DNA from: Ancylobacter crimeensis
GTDB lineage: Bacteria > Pseudomonadota > Alphaproteobacteria > Rhizobiales > Xanthobacteraceae
Reading direction: 5' to 3'
Assembly: GCF_023016805.1 (NCBI RefSeq)
Contig: NZ_JALKCH010000006.1
Span: forward strand, 124,001 to 188,000
Length of the DNA stretch: 64,000 bases
This document shows positions 1 to 8,433 of this stretch, piece after piece. A program made the position numbers and the translations under genes. The notes beneath the pieces are model-generated. The model worked only from the letters and a program-made list of their open reading frames with translations. It searched no databases and was not told where the DNA came from. Every line of letters begins with the position of its first letter. Positions within the stretch are counted from its first letter, which is position 1.

Positions 1-387
1 CTCCTCCCGAACCACCTCCGGCCCGACGGATGGCCCGTTGCGGCGGGCAATGTCGAGCCCTGCCATGATCATGCCTGGCGTGCAGAACCCGCATTGCAGG
101 CCGTGATGCTCGCGGAAGGCGACCTGCATCGGATGCAGCGCGCCTGCGGTGCCGATGCCCTCGATGGTCAGCACCTCGTGGCCGTCCGCCTGCACCGCCA
201 GTACCGTGCAGGCCTTTACGGCACGCCCGTCGAGATGGACCGTGCAGGCTCCGCACTGGCTGGTGTCGCAGCCCACATGGGTGCCGGTAAGGCCGAGACC
301 CTCGCGCAGCACATCAACGAGCAAGGCCCGGCCGTCGATGTCGATGCCGTGCGGCGTCCCGTTCACGGTCAGGGCGATGGCCGGCAT
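1..387 (-). CDS. [2Fe-2S] small subunit of a molybdenum hydroxylase (partial, C-terminus outside the window)
   Basis: This is the iron-sulfur subunit of an aldehyde oxidase/xanthine dehydrogenase/CoxS-type molybdenum hydroxylase, which passes electrons from the molybdenum cofactor to FAD. The 129 visible residues carry the plant-ferredoxin cluster ligands Cys40, Cys45, Cys48 and Cys60, and the first two ligands (Cys99, Cys102) of the second cluster in the motif QCGFCTPGM. The last two cysteines would lie beyond base 1. The start is the ATG at 387-385, preceded on the minus strand by GAGGAGAA. Partner subunits are presumably further left. It is a different gene from the fused small subunit at 10363-11544. 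The substrate cannot be told from this subunit. Confidence 0.9.
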   Translation of the reverse strand, partial: MPAIALTVNGTPHGIDIDGRALLVDVLREGLGLTGTHVGCDTSQCGACTVHLDGRAVKACTVLAVQADGHEVLTIEGIGTAGALHPMQVAFREHHGLQCGFCTPGMIMAGLDIARRNGPSVGPEVVREE

Positions 388-879
388 CGCTGTTCTCCTC
401 CTGCTTGCGCTCCCGCACGCACGTCGCAACGCCCGTGCCAGCCTTTCGGCAGGCGGCGATCGGTTTCACGCCGCTCCCGGCCACCGGAGGACACCGTCGA
501 TGCGATCATCTGCATCGAAATACGGCGCCATCTGCCCAATGATTGATCGTGACAAGCGTTGGATATGACGTCTGATTTCGACAATGGAATATGGTGATAC
601 GGCACATAGGATGATGACGACCGATAGCACGCAGATGACGCGATGGCCGGCGACCACGGCTCCGTCTCTCCTCAACAGATCCGCCAACCGCCGGCAGCAT
701 CGGTGGCGCCGCACGCATTGCCGCCGACAGAAGCGGAAGGAACAGCCGCGCCTGATTATTTAACCGATTGACACTCTTGCAAAGACAGCAGATTTTGTCT
801 GAATGGTACTATAGATAGTATGACATTCATCATCGTGAAACCCGGACATCGGGACACGTCCGACCCCCACAGGACGCGC
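388..879. other. Divergent intergenic region (492 bp)
   Basis: No convincing gene is present between the minus-strand iron-sulfur subunit and the plus-strand operon that begins at 880. Short open frames on both strands lack a ribosome-binding site and any recognisable protein. A TTGACA box is at 768-773. An inverted repeat at 806-822 overlaps a possible -10 box (TAGTAT, 817-822) that is paired with TTGTCT at 795-800. Confidence 0.6.
806..822. promoter_or_regulatory. Inverted repeat, candidate operator (site 1)
   Basis: TACTATAGATAGTA at 807-820 is a dyad with 6-bp arms around AG. It sits in a divergent intergenic region and overlaps a possible -10 box. Closely similar elements occur at 7581-7598 and, less perfectly, at 14886-14903, again between divergent genes. 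An operator for the GntR/UTRA regulator at 9586-10341 is a plausible inference. The alternative start ATG of the next gene (820) would lie inside this dyad, which favours the ATG at 880. Confidence 0.5.
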
Positions 880-1089
880 ATGAACCCGTTTGACCTCCCC
901 ACCGAGATCGTGGATCCGGCCGTCCATCGCCGCACGGTGACCCACCTTGCCGAGCGCGGCATCGCGGTCGAGGATTTCGAGCGCCGCCGGCACGCCTCGT
1001 TCCGGAAGGGGGTGACCGACCGGCTCGCCGCCCATGACGAACGCATCACCGCCATGAACCGCGACGCCGGCGTCGCGACGGCAGCCTGA
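880..1089 (+). CDS. Small protein of unknown function, first gene of the CoA-transferase operon
   Basis: This 69-residue, charged, arginine-rich soluble protein is not one I recognise. It has no membrane segment, no cysteines and no signal peptide. It ends 10 bp before the CoA-transferase alpha subunit on the same strand, so it is probably co-transcribed with it. The start at 880 was chosen over the in-frame ATG at 820 because the latter falls inside the inverted repeat at 806-822; AGGA lies a few bases before the chosen ATG. It could be an accessory subunit or chaperone of the downstream enzyme, but nothing in the sequence proves this. Coding is supported by the position and by the absence of a competing frame. 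Confidence 0.6.
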   Translation: MNPFDLPTEIVDPAVHRRTVTHLAERGIAVEDFERRRHASFRKGVTDRLAAHDERITAMNRDAGVATAA

Positions 1090-1099
1090 GGAGACGGGG

Positions 1100-2080
1100 A
1101 TGGACAGCACCGGCGAACGGCGCGGCGGCGTCACGCCCTATCTCGAACTGCGCGCGGCGACCCGCGACCGCGACCGCTCGCTGCGCGACAAGGTGATGTC
1201 GCTGGAAGAGGCGGCGAAGCTCGTCTCCGATGGAGAGCACGTCTCGCTCGGCGGCTGCACGGCCTCGCGCACCCCCTTCGCGATGATCTGGGCGCTGATC
1301 CGGCGGGGCGTGAAGGACCTCGCCGTCTCGCGCTCCATCATCTCCACCGAGGGCGACCTGCTGTTCGCCTCCGGGGCGTCCCGCCACATCATGACGAGCT
1401 GGTTCAGCCAGGGCATCGTCTGGGGCGTCTCCAAGGTCATGCGGGCCCACACCGAGAGCGGCCGCGCCCGCTTCGAGGAGTGGAGCCACATGGCGATGGG
1501 CCTGCGCTACAAGGCAGGAGCCATGGGCGTGCCCTTCATGCCGATGCGCTCCATGCTGGGCTCGGGCGTGCTGGACCGCGCCGAGGGCGCACGCACCATG
1601 GAATGCCCCTTCACCGGCGAAACGCTGCTGCTGGTGCCCGCGCTCAATCCCGACGTCGCGCTCATCCATGTCCAGCGCTGCGACGCCTATGGCAACGCCC
1701 AGCTCGACGGCCTGACCTTCATGGATGTCGACATGGCGATGGCGGCGAAGCGCGTCATCCTCACCACCGAGCGCATCGTCTCCAACGAACAGATCCGCCG
1801 CGCGCCCGACCAGACCAAGATCGGCTTCTTCACCGTGGATGCCGTTGTAGAGGTGCCGTTCGGCTCGGCGCCCCATGAGTGCTACGGCATCTATGAGCCC
1901 TTCTACGGCCATATGGATCTCTATGCGGCAATGACCGCGAAAGATCCCGATGCCGGTGCCAAGGCCTATCTCGAGCGCTTCTATCACGAACCGAAGAACT
2001 GGGCGGCCTATCTGGAGCGCATCGGCATGGCCGAGCTGCTCGACGCCCGCCGCCGCGGGAGCAGCATCTATGACGACTGA
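1100..2080 (+). CDS. CoA-transferase, alpha subunit (glutaconate CoA-transferase/IpdA type)
   Basis: This 326-residue protein belongs to CoA-transferase family I, subunit A. Such heterodimers move CoA between carboxylic acids, or in IpdAB-type enzymes act on CoA thioesters of ring-cleavage products. The region from about residue 28 (DKVMSLEEAAKLVSDGEHV) through the glycine-rich SLGGC segment is the usual N-terminal substrate-binding fold. A good GAGGAG ribosome-binding site precedes the ATG at 1100. The beta subunit follows with an 11-bp overlap, which implies coupled translation. The preceding small gene and the following LLM oxidoreductase share the strand. The exact acid substrate is unknown. 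Confidence 0.85.
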   Translation: MDSTGERRGGVTPYLELRAATRDRDRSLRDKVMSLEEAAKLVSDGEHVSLGGCTASRTPFAMIWALIRRGVKDLAVSRSIISTEGDLLFASGASRHIMTSWFSQGIVWGVSKVMRAHTESGRARFEEWSHMAMGLRYKAGAMGVPFMPMRSMLGSGVLDRAEGARTMECPFTGETLLLVPALNPDVALIHVQRCDAYGNAQLDGLTFMDVDMAMAAKRVILTTERIVSNEQIRRAPDQTKIGFFTVDAVVEVPFGSAPHECYGIYEPFYGHMDLYAAMTAKDPDAGAKAYLERFYHEPKNWAAYLERIGMAELLDARRRGSSIYDD

Positions 2081-2861
2081 AACCGCAAACGCGCCGGATG
2101 CCGCGGCCTATACCGGATCGGAACTGCTGGCGGTGATGAGCGCGCGGCTGCTGGCGGACGGGCAGACCGTCTTCGCCGGGGTTGGCATTCCCCTTCTGGC
2201 CGCCATCCTCGCCCAGCGCACCCGCGCGCCGGGCCTCACCATCCTGTTCGAAGGCGGGGTGATCGGCCCCTTCGTCGAGCCCGGCAAGCTGCCACCCTCC
2301 ACCAATGAGCAGCGCTGCGCCCGGCGCGCCAACATGCTGGTCTCGATCACAGACGTGCTGCTGATGCTGCAGCGCGGCTATGTCGATGTCGGCTTCATGG
2401 GCGGTGCGCAGATCGACCGCTACGGCAATCTGAACTCCTCCTTCATCGGCGATGCCGAACGTCCGAAGATCCGCCTGCCCGGCACCGGAGGAGGCAACGA
2501 CATCGCCAGCCTCGCCGAGATGATCGTTGCCATGAAGCACGAGAAGCGACGCTTCGTGGAGAAGGTGGACTTCATCACATCGCCCGGCTTCCTCGACGGC
2601 GGAACCAGCCGGCGCGACGCCGGCCTGCCGGCGGGCGGCATGTTCCGGGTGGTGACCGATCTCGGCATTCTCGGCTTCGATGCCGAGACGCGCGCGATGA
2701 CCGTGCTGGCCCTGCATCCCGGCGTGAGCGCCGAGACCATCAAGGCCAAGACCGGCTTTCCGCTGCCCGTGCCGGCGGATGTGCCCGTCACCATGCCGCC
2801 CACGGACCATGAGCTCGGCATCCTGCGCGAACTCGACCCCGAGCGGCTCTACACCGCCTGA
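2070..2861 (+). CDS. CoA-transferase, beta subunit (glutaconate CoA-transferase/IpdB type)
   Basis: This 263-residue partner of the alpha subunit has the family I beta fold: a GVGIPLLAA segment near residues 37-45, LFEGG with Glu61, and later ITDVLLMLQRGYVDVGFMGG. In glutaconate CoA-transferase the catalytic glutamate is on this subunit; Glu61 is my candidate by position, not by alignment. The ATG at 2070 lies inside the end of the alpha gene. A longer frame reading back to 1950 would overlap the alpha subunit by 130 bp and was rejected. The LLM oxidoreductase starts 36 bp downstream. Confidence 0.85.
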   Translation: MTTETANAPDAAAYTGSELLAVMSARLLADGQTVFAGVGIPLLAAILAQRTRAPGLTILFEGGVIGPFVEPGKLPPSTNEQRCARRANMLVSITDVLLMLQRGYVDVGFMGGAQIDRYGNLNSSFIGDAERPKIRLPGTGGGNDIASLAEMIVAMKHEKRRFVEKVDFITSPGFLDGGTSRRDAGLPAGGMFRVVTDLGILGFDAETRAMTVLALHPGVSAETIKAKTGFPLPVPADVPVTMPPTDHELGILRELDPERLYTA

Positions 2862-2897
2862 TTCTCCGTCTCCGGCCCCACAGCGGAAAGACCTCCC

Positions 2898-3845
2898 ATG
2901 CCAGCACCCGTCTCCTACGGCATCGCGATGCGCAACTTCACCCGCTTCCCGGAAATGCCGGATGCGCGCGCGCTGATCGACTATGGCGTGCGCATGGAGG
3001 AATTCGGCTTCGAATCGCTGTGGGTGTGGGACCACATCCTGCTCGGCACTGACCCCAATTTCCCGATCATCGATTCGCTCTCGCTGCTCACGGCGGTCGC
3101 GGCCCTTACCTCGAAGATCCGCATCGGCACCGGGGTTCTGGTGCTGCCGCTGCGCAACCCGGTGATCCTCGCCAAGCAGCTGTCCTCGATGGACCTGATC
3201 TCGAACGGGCGCCTCACGCTCGGTGCGGCGGTGGGCTGGTACAAGCGGGAGTTCGACGCCGTCGGCATCCCCCATGATCGCCGCGGCAGGATCATGGACC
3301 GCAACCTCGACATCCTGCGCCGGCTCTGGACCGAAGAGAGCGTCACCGGCGAATGGGACGAGCTGAACCTGCGCAATGCGGTGATGTTCCCCAAGCCCGT
3401 GCAGAAGCCGCATCCCCCGATCCTGGTCGGCGGCTATGTCGACGTGGTGCTGAAGCGCGCGGCGACCAAGGGCGACGGCTGGCTCACCTATTTCTACACG
3501 CCGGAGGGCTATCGCGAGGCCTGGGCGAAGATCTGCGCCTATGCCGAGGAAGCCGGCCGCGACCCGGCGGACCTCGACAGCCTCAACCAGCTTCCGATCT
3601 ATGTCGGCCCGCGCGAGGAAGGTATGCCCCTCATGACGGAGTGGCTGAACGCGGAATGGGACCTGTCCAAGGGCAGCCAGTCCACTTTCGACAGCGCCAT
3701 CGTCGGCACGCCGGAGGAATGCGCCGAACAGATCGCCGCTCATGTCGCCACCGGCGTGAAGAACATCTGCTTCGTGCCCTGGCGCTACCATCGCGAGCAG
3801 GTCGAGGCGCTGGCGCGGGACGTGCTGCCGCTGCTGCGGCGCTGA
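2898..3845 (+). CDS. LLM-class oxidoreductase, probably F420-dependent
   Basis: This 315-residue luciferase-like TIM-barrel protein resembles the family of F420-dependent oxidoreductases related to Mycobacterium Rv2161c. Typical features are the N-terminal EEFGFESLWVWDHI segment (about residues 33-47), RIGTGVLVLP, the GRLTLGAAVGWYKREF segment, and VGGYVD before the C-terminal half. Use of F420 rather than FMN is inferred from the family and from F420 biosynthesis genes in the same island (4248-6737 and 28122-30732). It is the third enzyme gene of the CoA-transferase operon. A role in oxidising or reducing the same unknown substrate is likely but unproven. Confidence 0.8.
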   Translation: MPAPVSYGIAMRNFTRFPEMPDARALIDYGVRMEEFGFESLWVWDHILLGTDPNFPIIDSLSLLTAVAALTSKIRIGTGVLVLPLRNPVILAKQLSSMDLISNGRLTLGAAVGWYKREFDAVGIPHDRRGRIMDRNLDILRRLWTEESVTGEWDELNLRNAVMFPKPVQKPHPPILVGGYVDVVLKRAATKGDGWLTYFYTPEGYREAWAKICAYAEEAGRDPADLDSLNQLPIYVGPREEGMPLMTEWLNAEWDLSKGSQSTFDSAIVGTPEECAEQIAAHVATGVKNICFVPWRYHREQVEALARDVLPLLRR

Positions 3846-3961
3846 ACGAGGGCGGCGCCTCCGGCCCTTGCGACAAAACATCGCTTTGACCCGGCCGTTT
3901 CTGTTGACTTCGCGACCTCCACAGCTGAGCATTGCTCTAAAGAAAAGCTTGGGGAGGTCCC

Positions 3962-4174
3962 GTGCGCGTCCTGTCGGGAATGGCCGGTTCCGCGGCCATC
4001 GCGATCTGTATCTTCACCGCGTCCATCTCGGACAGCGGTCGTGCTGCCCCTGCCGTCAAGGCGGGCATGGCGGGCGGATTCGATGTGGTTGAGAGCGCGC
4101 GCAGCCTCGTCGGCAGCTGGCTGACCCGTATGTTCAGCGCCGACACCGCCCGCCACGGCCCCGGACCCGGCTGA
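3962..4174 (+). CDS. Small putative exported protein
   Basis: This is a 70-residue open frame starting with GTG at 3962 after a good GGGGAGG ribosome-binding site. Residues 1-28 look like a signal peptide (short basic start, hydrophobic core, then ASISDSGRAAPA). The remainder has no recognisable domain. A possible -35 box, TTGACT, is at 3904-3909, but the matching -10 is weak. It converges on the fbiC gene. I do not recognise the family; it may be a lineage-specific secreted peptide or not a gene at all. Confidence 0.4.
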   Translation: MRVLSGMAGSAAIAICIFTASISDSGRAAPAVKAGMAGGFDVVESARSLVGSWLTRMFSADTARHGPGPG

Positions 4175-4247
4175 TCCGGCCGTAGTGAGATTCTGCGCGG
4201 CCCTTATCGCCTGGGCGACGACACACAGAGATTCTCCACACCGAATA

Positions 4248-6737
4248 TTACGCGGATTGTTCGCGCAGCGCCGCGAGGCTGCCGATCTTTGCCCGCTTCC
4301 CGGCCGGCGCCTCCAAGCGCGGCGTGAGCACGGGCGCGGCGAGCGAAGCCCGCCTCTGCGCTTCCGGCGCATCGCCATACAGCGTGGTGCGCTGGCGCGG
4401 AATGCGCCCCAGCCCGTGGATGACGGCTTCCATCCGGGCAGGCGGAAACTCCTGCCCATGGATGCCGCCGGCTGCGCGACTGATGGATTCGTCCATCAAG
4501 GTGCCCCCCGCATCGTCGGCGCCGGCCTGCAACGCGGCGGCAAGCCCGCCTTCGCCGAGTTTCACCCAGGACGCCTGCACATGGCTCACCACCGGATCGA
4601 GCGCCAGCCGCGCCACCGCGTGCATCAGCAGGGCCTCGCGGCGGCTCGGCCCGGCACGGGTGCCGCCCTTCAGGAACAGCGGCGCTTCCATGTGAAGGAA
4701 CGGCAGCGGCACGAATTCAGTTAGCCCGCCCGTCTCCTGCTGGAGATGGCGCAGCCGGAGCAGGTGCCGGGCCCAGTGCACATAGCCATCGACATGGCCG
4801 AACATGATGGTCGAGGTGGTCTTCAGCCCCACCCGATGCGCGCTGGCGATGGTGTCGAGCCAGTCCTGCGTCGTGAGCTTGTCGGTGCAGATGAGGCGGC
4901 GCACCTCGTCATCGAGCACCTCCGCCGCCGTGCCGGGCAAGGTGCCCAGCCCGGCTGCCTTCAGCATGGCAAGAAATTCCGACACCGGGACGCCCAGCGT
5001 CGCCGCACCGTGCCGCACTTCCAGCGCGGAGAAGGCATGGACATGGAGGTCCGGCACCGCCGCCTTCACCGCGCGGACGATGGAGAGATAGGTGTGGCCT
5101 GAATAATCCGGGTGGATGCCGCCCTGCATGCACACCTCGGTCGCCCCCCGCGCCCACGCCTCGCGGGCGCGGCGGCGAATCTCGTCGAGATCGAGCTCAT
5201 AGGGCCGGCCGCGCAGATGTTCCGCCGCCTTGCCTTTCGAGAAGGCGCAGAAGCCGCAGCGATAGGAGCAGACATTGGTGTAGTTGATGTTGCGGGTGAC
5301 GACATAGGAGACGCGCTCCCCGACCCTGTCCCGGCGCAGAGCATCGGCCGCCACGAACACCGCTTCGGCTTCTTCCCCGCGTGCCTCGAACAGCCGGACG
5401 ATCTCCACCTCGCCTAGCGTGCTCCCGGCGAAGGGCTTTTCCAGCAACGTGGCGAGCGCGCCCGCCGGCCCGCGGAGCATGGGTGCGGCGGGCGTCGAAG
5501 CCGCGCCGGGCCACTCCACCACCGTATCGCCGAAGGTATCGCTCCCGCCCACGCGCCACAGGCTCTCATGGGCCAGCCCGGCGGCATCGGCGCGGCGCTG
5601 CACCCGTGCACGCAGCGCGGAATCCAGCCAGACATCCGGCTGCGCGAGGTGCCGCGGATAGATGGCGAGGCGTGGCGCCAGCACCTTGCCAGCACGCCGT
5701 GTCGCGGCCGCGAGCGCGGCCAGCGCCGGCCATGGCGCCTCGGGATTCACGTGATCCGGCGTCACCGGGGAAACGCCGCCCCAGTCATTGATGCCGGCAT
5801 CGATGAGCGCCGCCAGTCCGTCCGGCCGAAGGTTTGGCGGCGCCTGCACGCTGATGCCGGGCCCAAGGATCAGCCGCGCCACGGCCACGGTCCAGAGATG
5901 GTCCTCCAGCGCCGGCTCGGGCGCATCGGCCATCCTGGTCCCGGCCTTGGCGCGGAAGTTCTGGATGATGACTTCCTGCACATGGCCGTGCCGCTCATGC
6001 GAGGCCCGGATGGCGAGCAGTGCCTCGATCCGTTCGACCCGCGTCTCGCCGATGCCGATCAGGAGCCCGGTGGTGAAGGGCACCTTCGCGCGCCCGGCCG
6101 CCTCCAGCGTCGCGAGGCGCACGGTCGGCTGCTTGTCCGGCGAGCCGAAATGCGGACCGCCCCGCGCGGAAAGCCGTGCGGCCGTCGTCTCGATCATGAG
6201 CCCCTGCGAGGCGGAGACCTGACGCAGCCGGGCCAGATCGGCCTCGTCCATCACACCGGCATTGATGTGCGGCAGCAGTCCCGTTTCTTCCGCCACGCGC
6301 TTCGCCATGGCGGCGAGATAGTCGAGCGTCGTGGCGAAGCCAAGCGCGGCGAGTTCCTCACGCGCGACGGCGTAGCGCAGCTCGGGCTTGTCGCCGAGCG
6401 TGAACAGCGCCTCGTCGCACCCTACCCGCGCTCCGGCCTGGGCGATCGCCAGCACCTCGTCGGGGGTCAGGAAGGCGCGCTGGCCCCTCCTCGGCGGGTG
6501 GGCGAAGGTACAGTAGTGGCAGACGTCGCGGCAGAGCTGGGTGAGCGGGATGAACACCTTGCGCGAGACGGTGACGAGGCTGCCAAAGCCGGCATCGCGT
6601 ACCCGCGCGCCCGCACGCATCAGCGCGCCGAGGTCGTCCAGGCCGGCCAGTTTCATTGCGTCGGCTTCCGGGAGCCGGCCGCCGCCGGCAAGGCGGCCGG
6701 CAACCTCGTCGAGAGATCCGCTCGCCAGCCCCGCCAT
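4248..6737 (-). CDS. fbiC: Bifunctional FO synthase (CofG-CofH fusion)
   Basis: The protein makes FO (7,8-didemethyl-8-hydroxy-5-deazariboflavin), the chromophore of coenzyme F420, from tyrosine and the flavin precursor 5-amino-6-ribitylaminouracil. Its 829 residues contain two radical-SAM halves, each with CxxxCxxC: Cys69/73/76 in the CofG half and Cys490/494/497 in the CofH half. This layout and length match actinobacterial FbiC. Archaea and cyanobacteria usually carry two separate proteins. Translation is coupled to pxpA: the ATG shares one base with the pxpA stop (TGATG at 6739-6735). The other cof genes lie 22 kb away at 28122-30732. Confidence 0.95.
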   Translation of the reverse strand: MAGLASGSLDEVAGRLAGGGRLPEADAMKLAGLDDLGALMRAGARVRDAGFGSLVTVSRKVFIPLTQLCRDVCHYCTFAHPPRRGQRAFLTPDEVLAIAQAGARVGCDEALFTLGDKPELRYAVAREELAALGFATTLDYLAAMAKRVAEETGLLPHINAGVMDEADLARLRQVSASQGLMIETTAARLSARGGPHFGSPDKQPTVRLATLEAAGRAKVPFTTGLLIGIGETRVERIEALLAIRASHERHGHVQEVIIQNFRAKAGTRMADAPEPALEDHLWTVAVARLILGPGISVQAPPNLRPDGLAALIDAGINDWGGVSPVTPDHVNPEAPWPALAALAAATRRAGKVLAPRLAIYPRHLAQPDVWLDSALRARVQRRADAAGLAHESLWRVGGSDTFGDTVVEWPGAASTPAAPMLRGPAGALATLLEKPFAGSTLGEVEIVRLFEARGEEAEAVFVAADALRRDRVGERVSYVVTRNINYTNVCSYRCGFCAFSKGKAAEHLRGRPYELDLDEIRRRAREAWARGATEVCMQGGIHPDYSGHTYLSIVRAVKAAVPDLHVHAFSALEVRHGAATLGVPVSEFLAMLKAAGLGTLPGTAAEVLDDEVRRLICTDKLTTQDWLDTIASAHRVGLKTTSTIMFGHVDGYVHWARHLLRLRHLQQETGGLTEFVPLPFLHMEAPLFLKGGTRAGPSRREALLMHAVARLALDPVVSHVQASWVKLGEGGLAAALQAGADDAGGTLMDESISRAAGGIHGQEFPPARMEAVIHGLGRIPRQRTTLYGDAPEAQRRASLAAPVLTPRLEAPAGKRAKIGSLAALREQSA

Positions 6738-7510
6738 CAGGCCATCATCTCGGGCAGCGTCACCATTTCGATGCCGGCGGCCTTGAGGCCCTGCTGAACC
6801 GCGGTTGCGACCGCGACCGCGGTGGGCTCGTCGCCGTGGATGCAGAGCGAATCGAACTGCGTCGCCAGCCGCTTGCCGTTCACCGAGAGGATCTCGCCGG
6901 TTTCGACCATGCGTACGGTGCGCTCCGCCGCCAGCGCCGGATCGCGGATCACCGAGCCGGCAATGGCACGGGACTGAAGGTTGCCATCATCGTCATACAT
7001 CCGGTCGACGAAGGCCTCGCGGGCCAGCTTCAGGTCGAGCGCCAGCGCGGCCTTCTCCATCTCCGAGCCGGAGAGCGCGAGATAATAGAGGGAGGGATCC
7101 ACCGTCTTGATCGCCCGGCCGATCGCCATGGCATAATCGGCATTCACCGCAGCCATGTTGTTGAGGGCGCCATGAGGCTTCACATGCGTTACCTTGATAC
7201 CGGCATAGCTCGCCATGGCGGCGAGCGCGCCGAGCTGGTAGGCCACGAGATATTCGAGGTCCGACGCGCTCATCTGGATGTTGCGGCGACCGAAGCCCCA
7301 GATGTCGTTGAAGCCGGGATGGGCTCCGATCGAAACACCGTTCTCCTTCGCCTTCAGGCAAACCCGGCGCATCACCGTCGCGTCGCCGCCATGCTGGCCG
7401 CAGGCGACGTTCACGCTCTTCACCAGACCGAGAATGGCATCGTCATTCCCGATGTCGTAACGGCCATAGCCCTCGCCCATGTCGGCGTTAATATTGATGC
7501 GCAGGGTCAT
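6737..7510 (-). CDS. pxpA: 5-oxoprolinase subunit A (LamB/YcsF family)
   Basis: PxpA, PxpB and PxpC together form the bacterial ATP-dependent 5-oxoprolinase, which opens the lactam 5-oxoproline to glutamate. This 257-residue protein has the family hallmarks: LRININADMGEGYGRYDIGND at the N-terminus, SVNVACGQHGGD (about residues 33-44), VSIGAHPGFND and KPHGALNN. It is divergent from pxpB across the inverted repeat at 7581-7598 and forms an operon with fbiC. Its association with F420 genes rather than with sugar or amino-acid genes raises the possibility that it hydrolyses a related lactam; that is inference. Confidence 0.92.
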   Translation of the reverse strand: MTLRININADMGEGYGRYDIGNDDAILGLVKSVNVACGQHGGDATVMRRVCLKAKENGVSIGAHPGFNDIWGFGRRNIQMSASDLEYLVAYQLGALAAMASYAGIKVTHVKPHGALNNMAAVNADYAMAIGRAIKTVDPSLYYLALSGSEMEKAALALDLKLAREAFVDRMYDDDGNLQSRAIAGSVIRDPALAAERTVRMVETGEILSVNGKRLATQFDSLCIHGDEPTAVAVATAVQQGLKAAGIEMVTLPEMMA

Positions 7511-7580
7511 GGCGAGTCTCCATTGGTTCGGCCTATGGATATGATTAACACATTAAATTATCATGTCTTTCAAGAGGAAA

Positions 7581-7598
7581 CATACTATTCTTAGTATG
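7581..7598. promoter_or_regulatory. Perfect inverted repeat, candidate operator (site 2)
   Basis: CATACTATTCTTAGTATG has perfect 7-bp arms (CATACTA/TAGTATG) around TTCT. It lies in the 173-bp region between divergent pxpA-fbiC and pxpBC-gntR. The core TACTA-N4-TAGTA matches the dyad at 807-820. Autoregulation by the UTRA-type regulator encoded downstream (9586) is the simplest explanation. Confidence 0.6.
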
Positions 7599-7671
7599 AC
7601 TTTCCCAGCGGCAAGGCGCCTCCCTGGCCCAAATCGGGCGATGGTGGGCGCCGCCCACATCGCATCCGATC

Positions 7672-7678
7672 GAGGAGG
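7672..7678 (+). promoter_or_regulatory. Ribosome-binding site that fixes the pxpB start
   Basis: GAGGAGG is a near-complete match to the anti-Shine-Dalgarno sequence and lies 5 bases before the CTG codon at 7684. It is the only strong site upstream of the conserved N-terminus of PxpB, and is the main reason for calling a CTG start. Confidence 0.6.
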
Positions 7679-7683
7679 CTCCC

Positions 7684-8433
7684 CTGTCGGCTCGCAGCAT
7701 CGCTGATCTTGCCCGTTTCCTGCCCGTCGGCGACACCGCCTTCGCCATCGAGTTCGGTGCGGCGATCGACCCGGCGCTGAACGCCCTGGTGCATCGCGCC
7801 GCCGCGCGGATCGCGGCCGACCCGCCGCCCGGCGTGATCGAGACGGTTCCGACCTTCCGTTCGCTTCTGGTGCATTACGACCCGCGCATCGCCGGGGCCG
7901 AATCCATCCAGGCCGCGCTCGGCTCCTGCGATCTGGGCGATACGGCGACGGCCGCGCCGGCGCGAATCTGGGTGCTGCCGGTGCTGTATGGCGGCGAAGC
8001 CGGGCCGGATCTCGCCGACACCGCCACCACGCTCGGCCTGCCGCCGGAGGAGGTGGTCGCACTCCACTCGGGCGGTCTCTACCGCGTCTATGTGCAGGGC
8101 TTCCTGCCCGGCTTCGCCTATCTCGGCGATCTTGATCCGCGCCTCGACCTTCCGCGCCTTTCGACGCCACGGGTGCGGGTGCCGCCCGGCTCGGTCGCCA
8201 TCGCCCAGCGCATGACCGGAGTCTATCCCATCGAATCGCCCGGCGGCTGGCGGCTGCTGGGCAACACGCCGGTGCGCTTCTTCGATGCCGCGCGCGAGCC
8301 CCCGACCCTGTTCGCCCCCGGCGACGGAGTGCAGTTCCGGCCCGTGATGGCGGACGAGCATGCGGCGATCCGCGCGGCGGTGGCACGCGGCGCCTATGAA
8401 CCCGAATGTCGCGACGGGGAGGCCGCCCGATGA
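7684..8433 (+). CDS. pxpB: 5-oxoprolinase subunit B (KipI family), probable CTG start
   Basis: PxpB is the KipI-like subunit of 5-oxoprolinase. The conserved beginning FLPVGDTAFAIEFG and the later QGFLPGFAYLGDLDPRL and PRVRVPPGSVAIA segments identify it. The first ATG/GTG-type start is the GTG at 7789, which would remove about 35 conserved residues. No ATG, GTG or TTG occurs in frame between the stop at 7597-7599 and that point. A CTG at 7684 sits 5 bases after a strong GAGGAGG (7672-7678) and gives 249 residues, the usual family size. I therefore annotate CTG as the start. The gene overlaps pxpC by ATGA. Confidence 0.88.
   Translation: MSARSIADLARFLPVGDTAFAIEFGAAIDPALNALVHRAAARIAADPPPGVIETVPTFRSLLVHYDPRIAGAESIQAALGSCDLGDTATAAPARIWVLPVLYGGEAGPDLADTATTLGLPPEEVVALHSGGLYRVYVQGFLPGFAYLGDLDPRLDLPRLSTPRVRVPPGSVAIAQRMTGVYPIESPGGWRLLGNTPVRFFDAAREPPTLFAPGDGVQFRPVMADEHAAIRAAVARGAYEPECRDGEAAR

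Noticed and set aside
388-805. Short frames in the left intergenic region as genes
   Set aside because: No ribosome-binding site, no homology-like sequence and overlapping frames on both strands.
820-1089. Longer version of the small gene starting at 820
   Set aside because: Its ATG lies inside the inverted repeat at 806-822 and has no ribosome-binding site.
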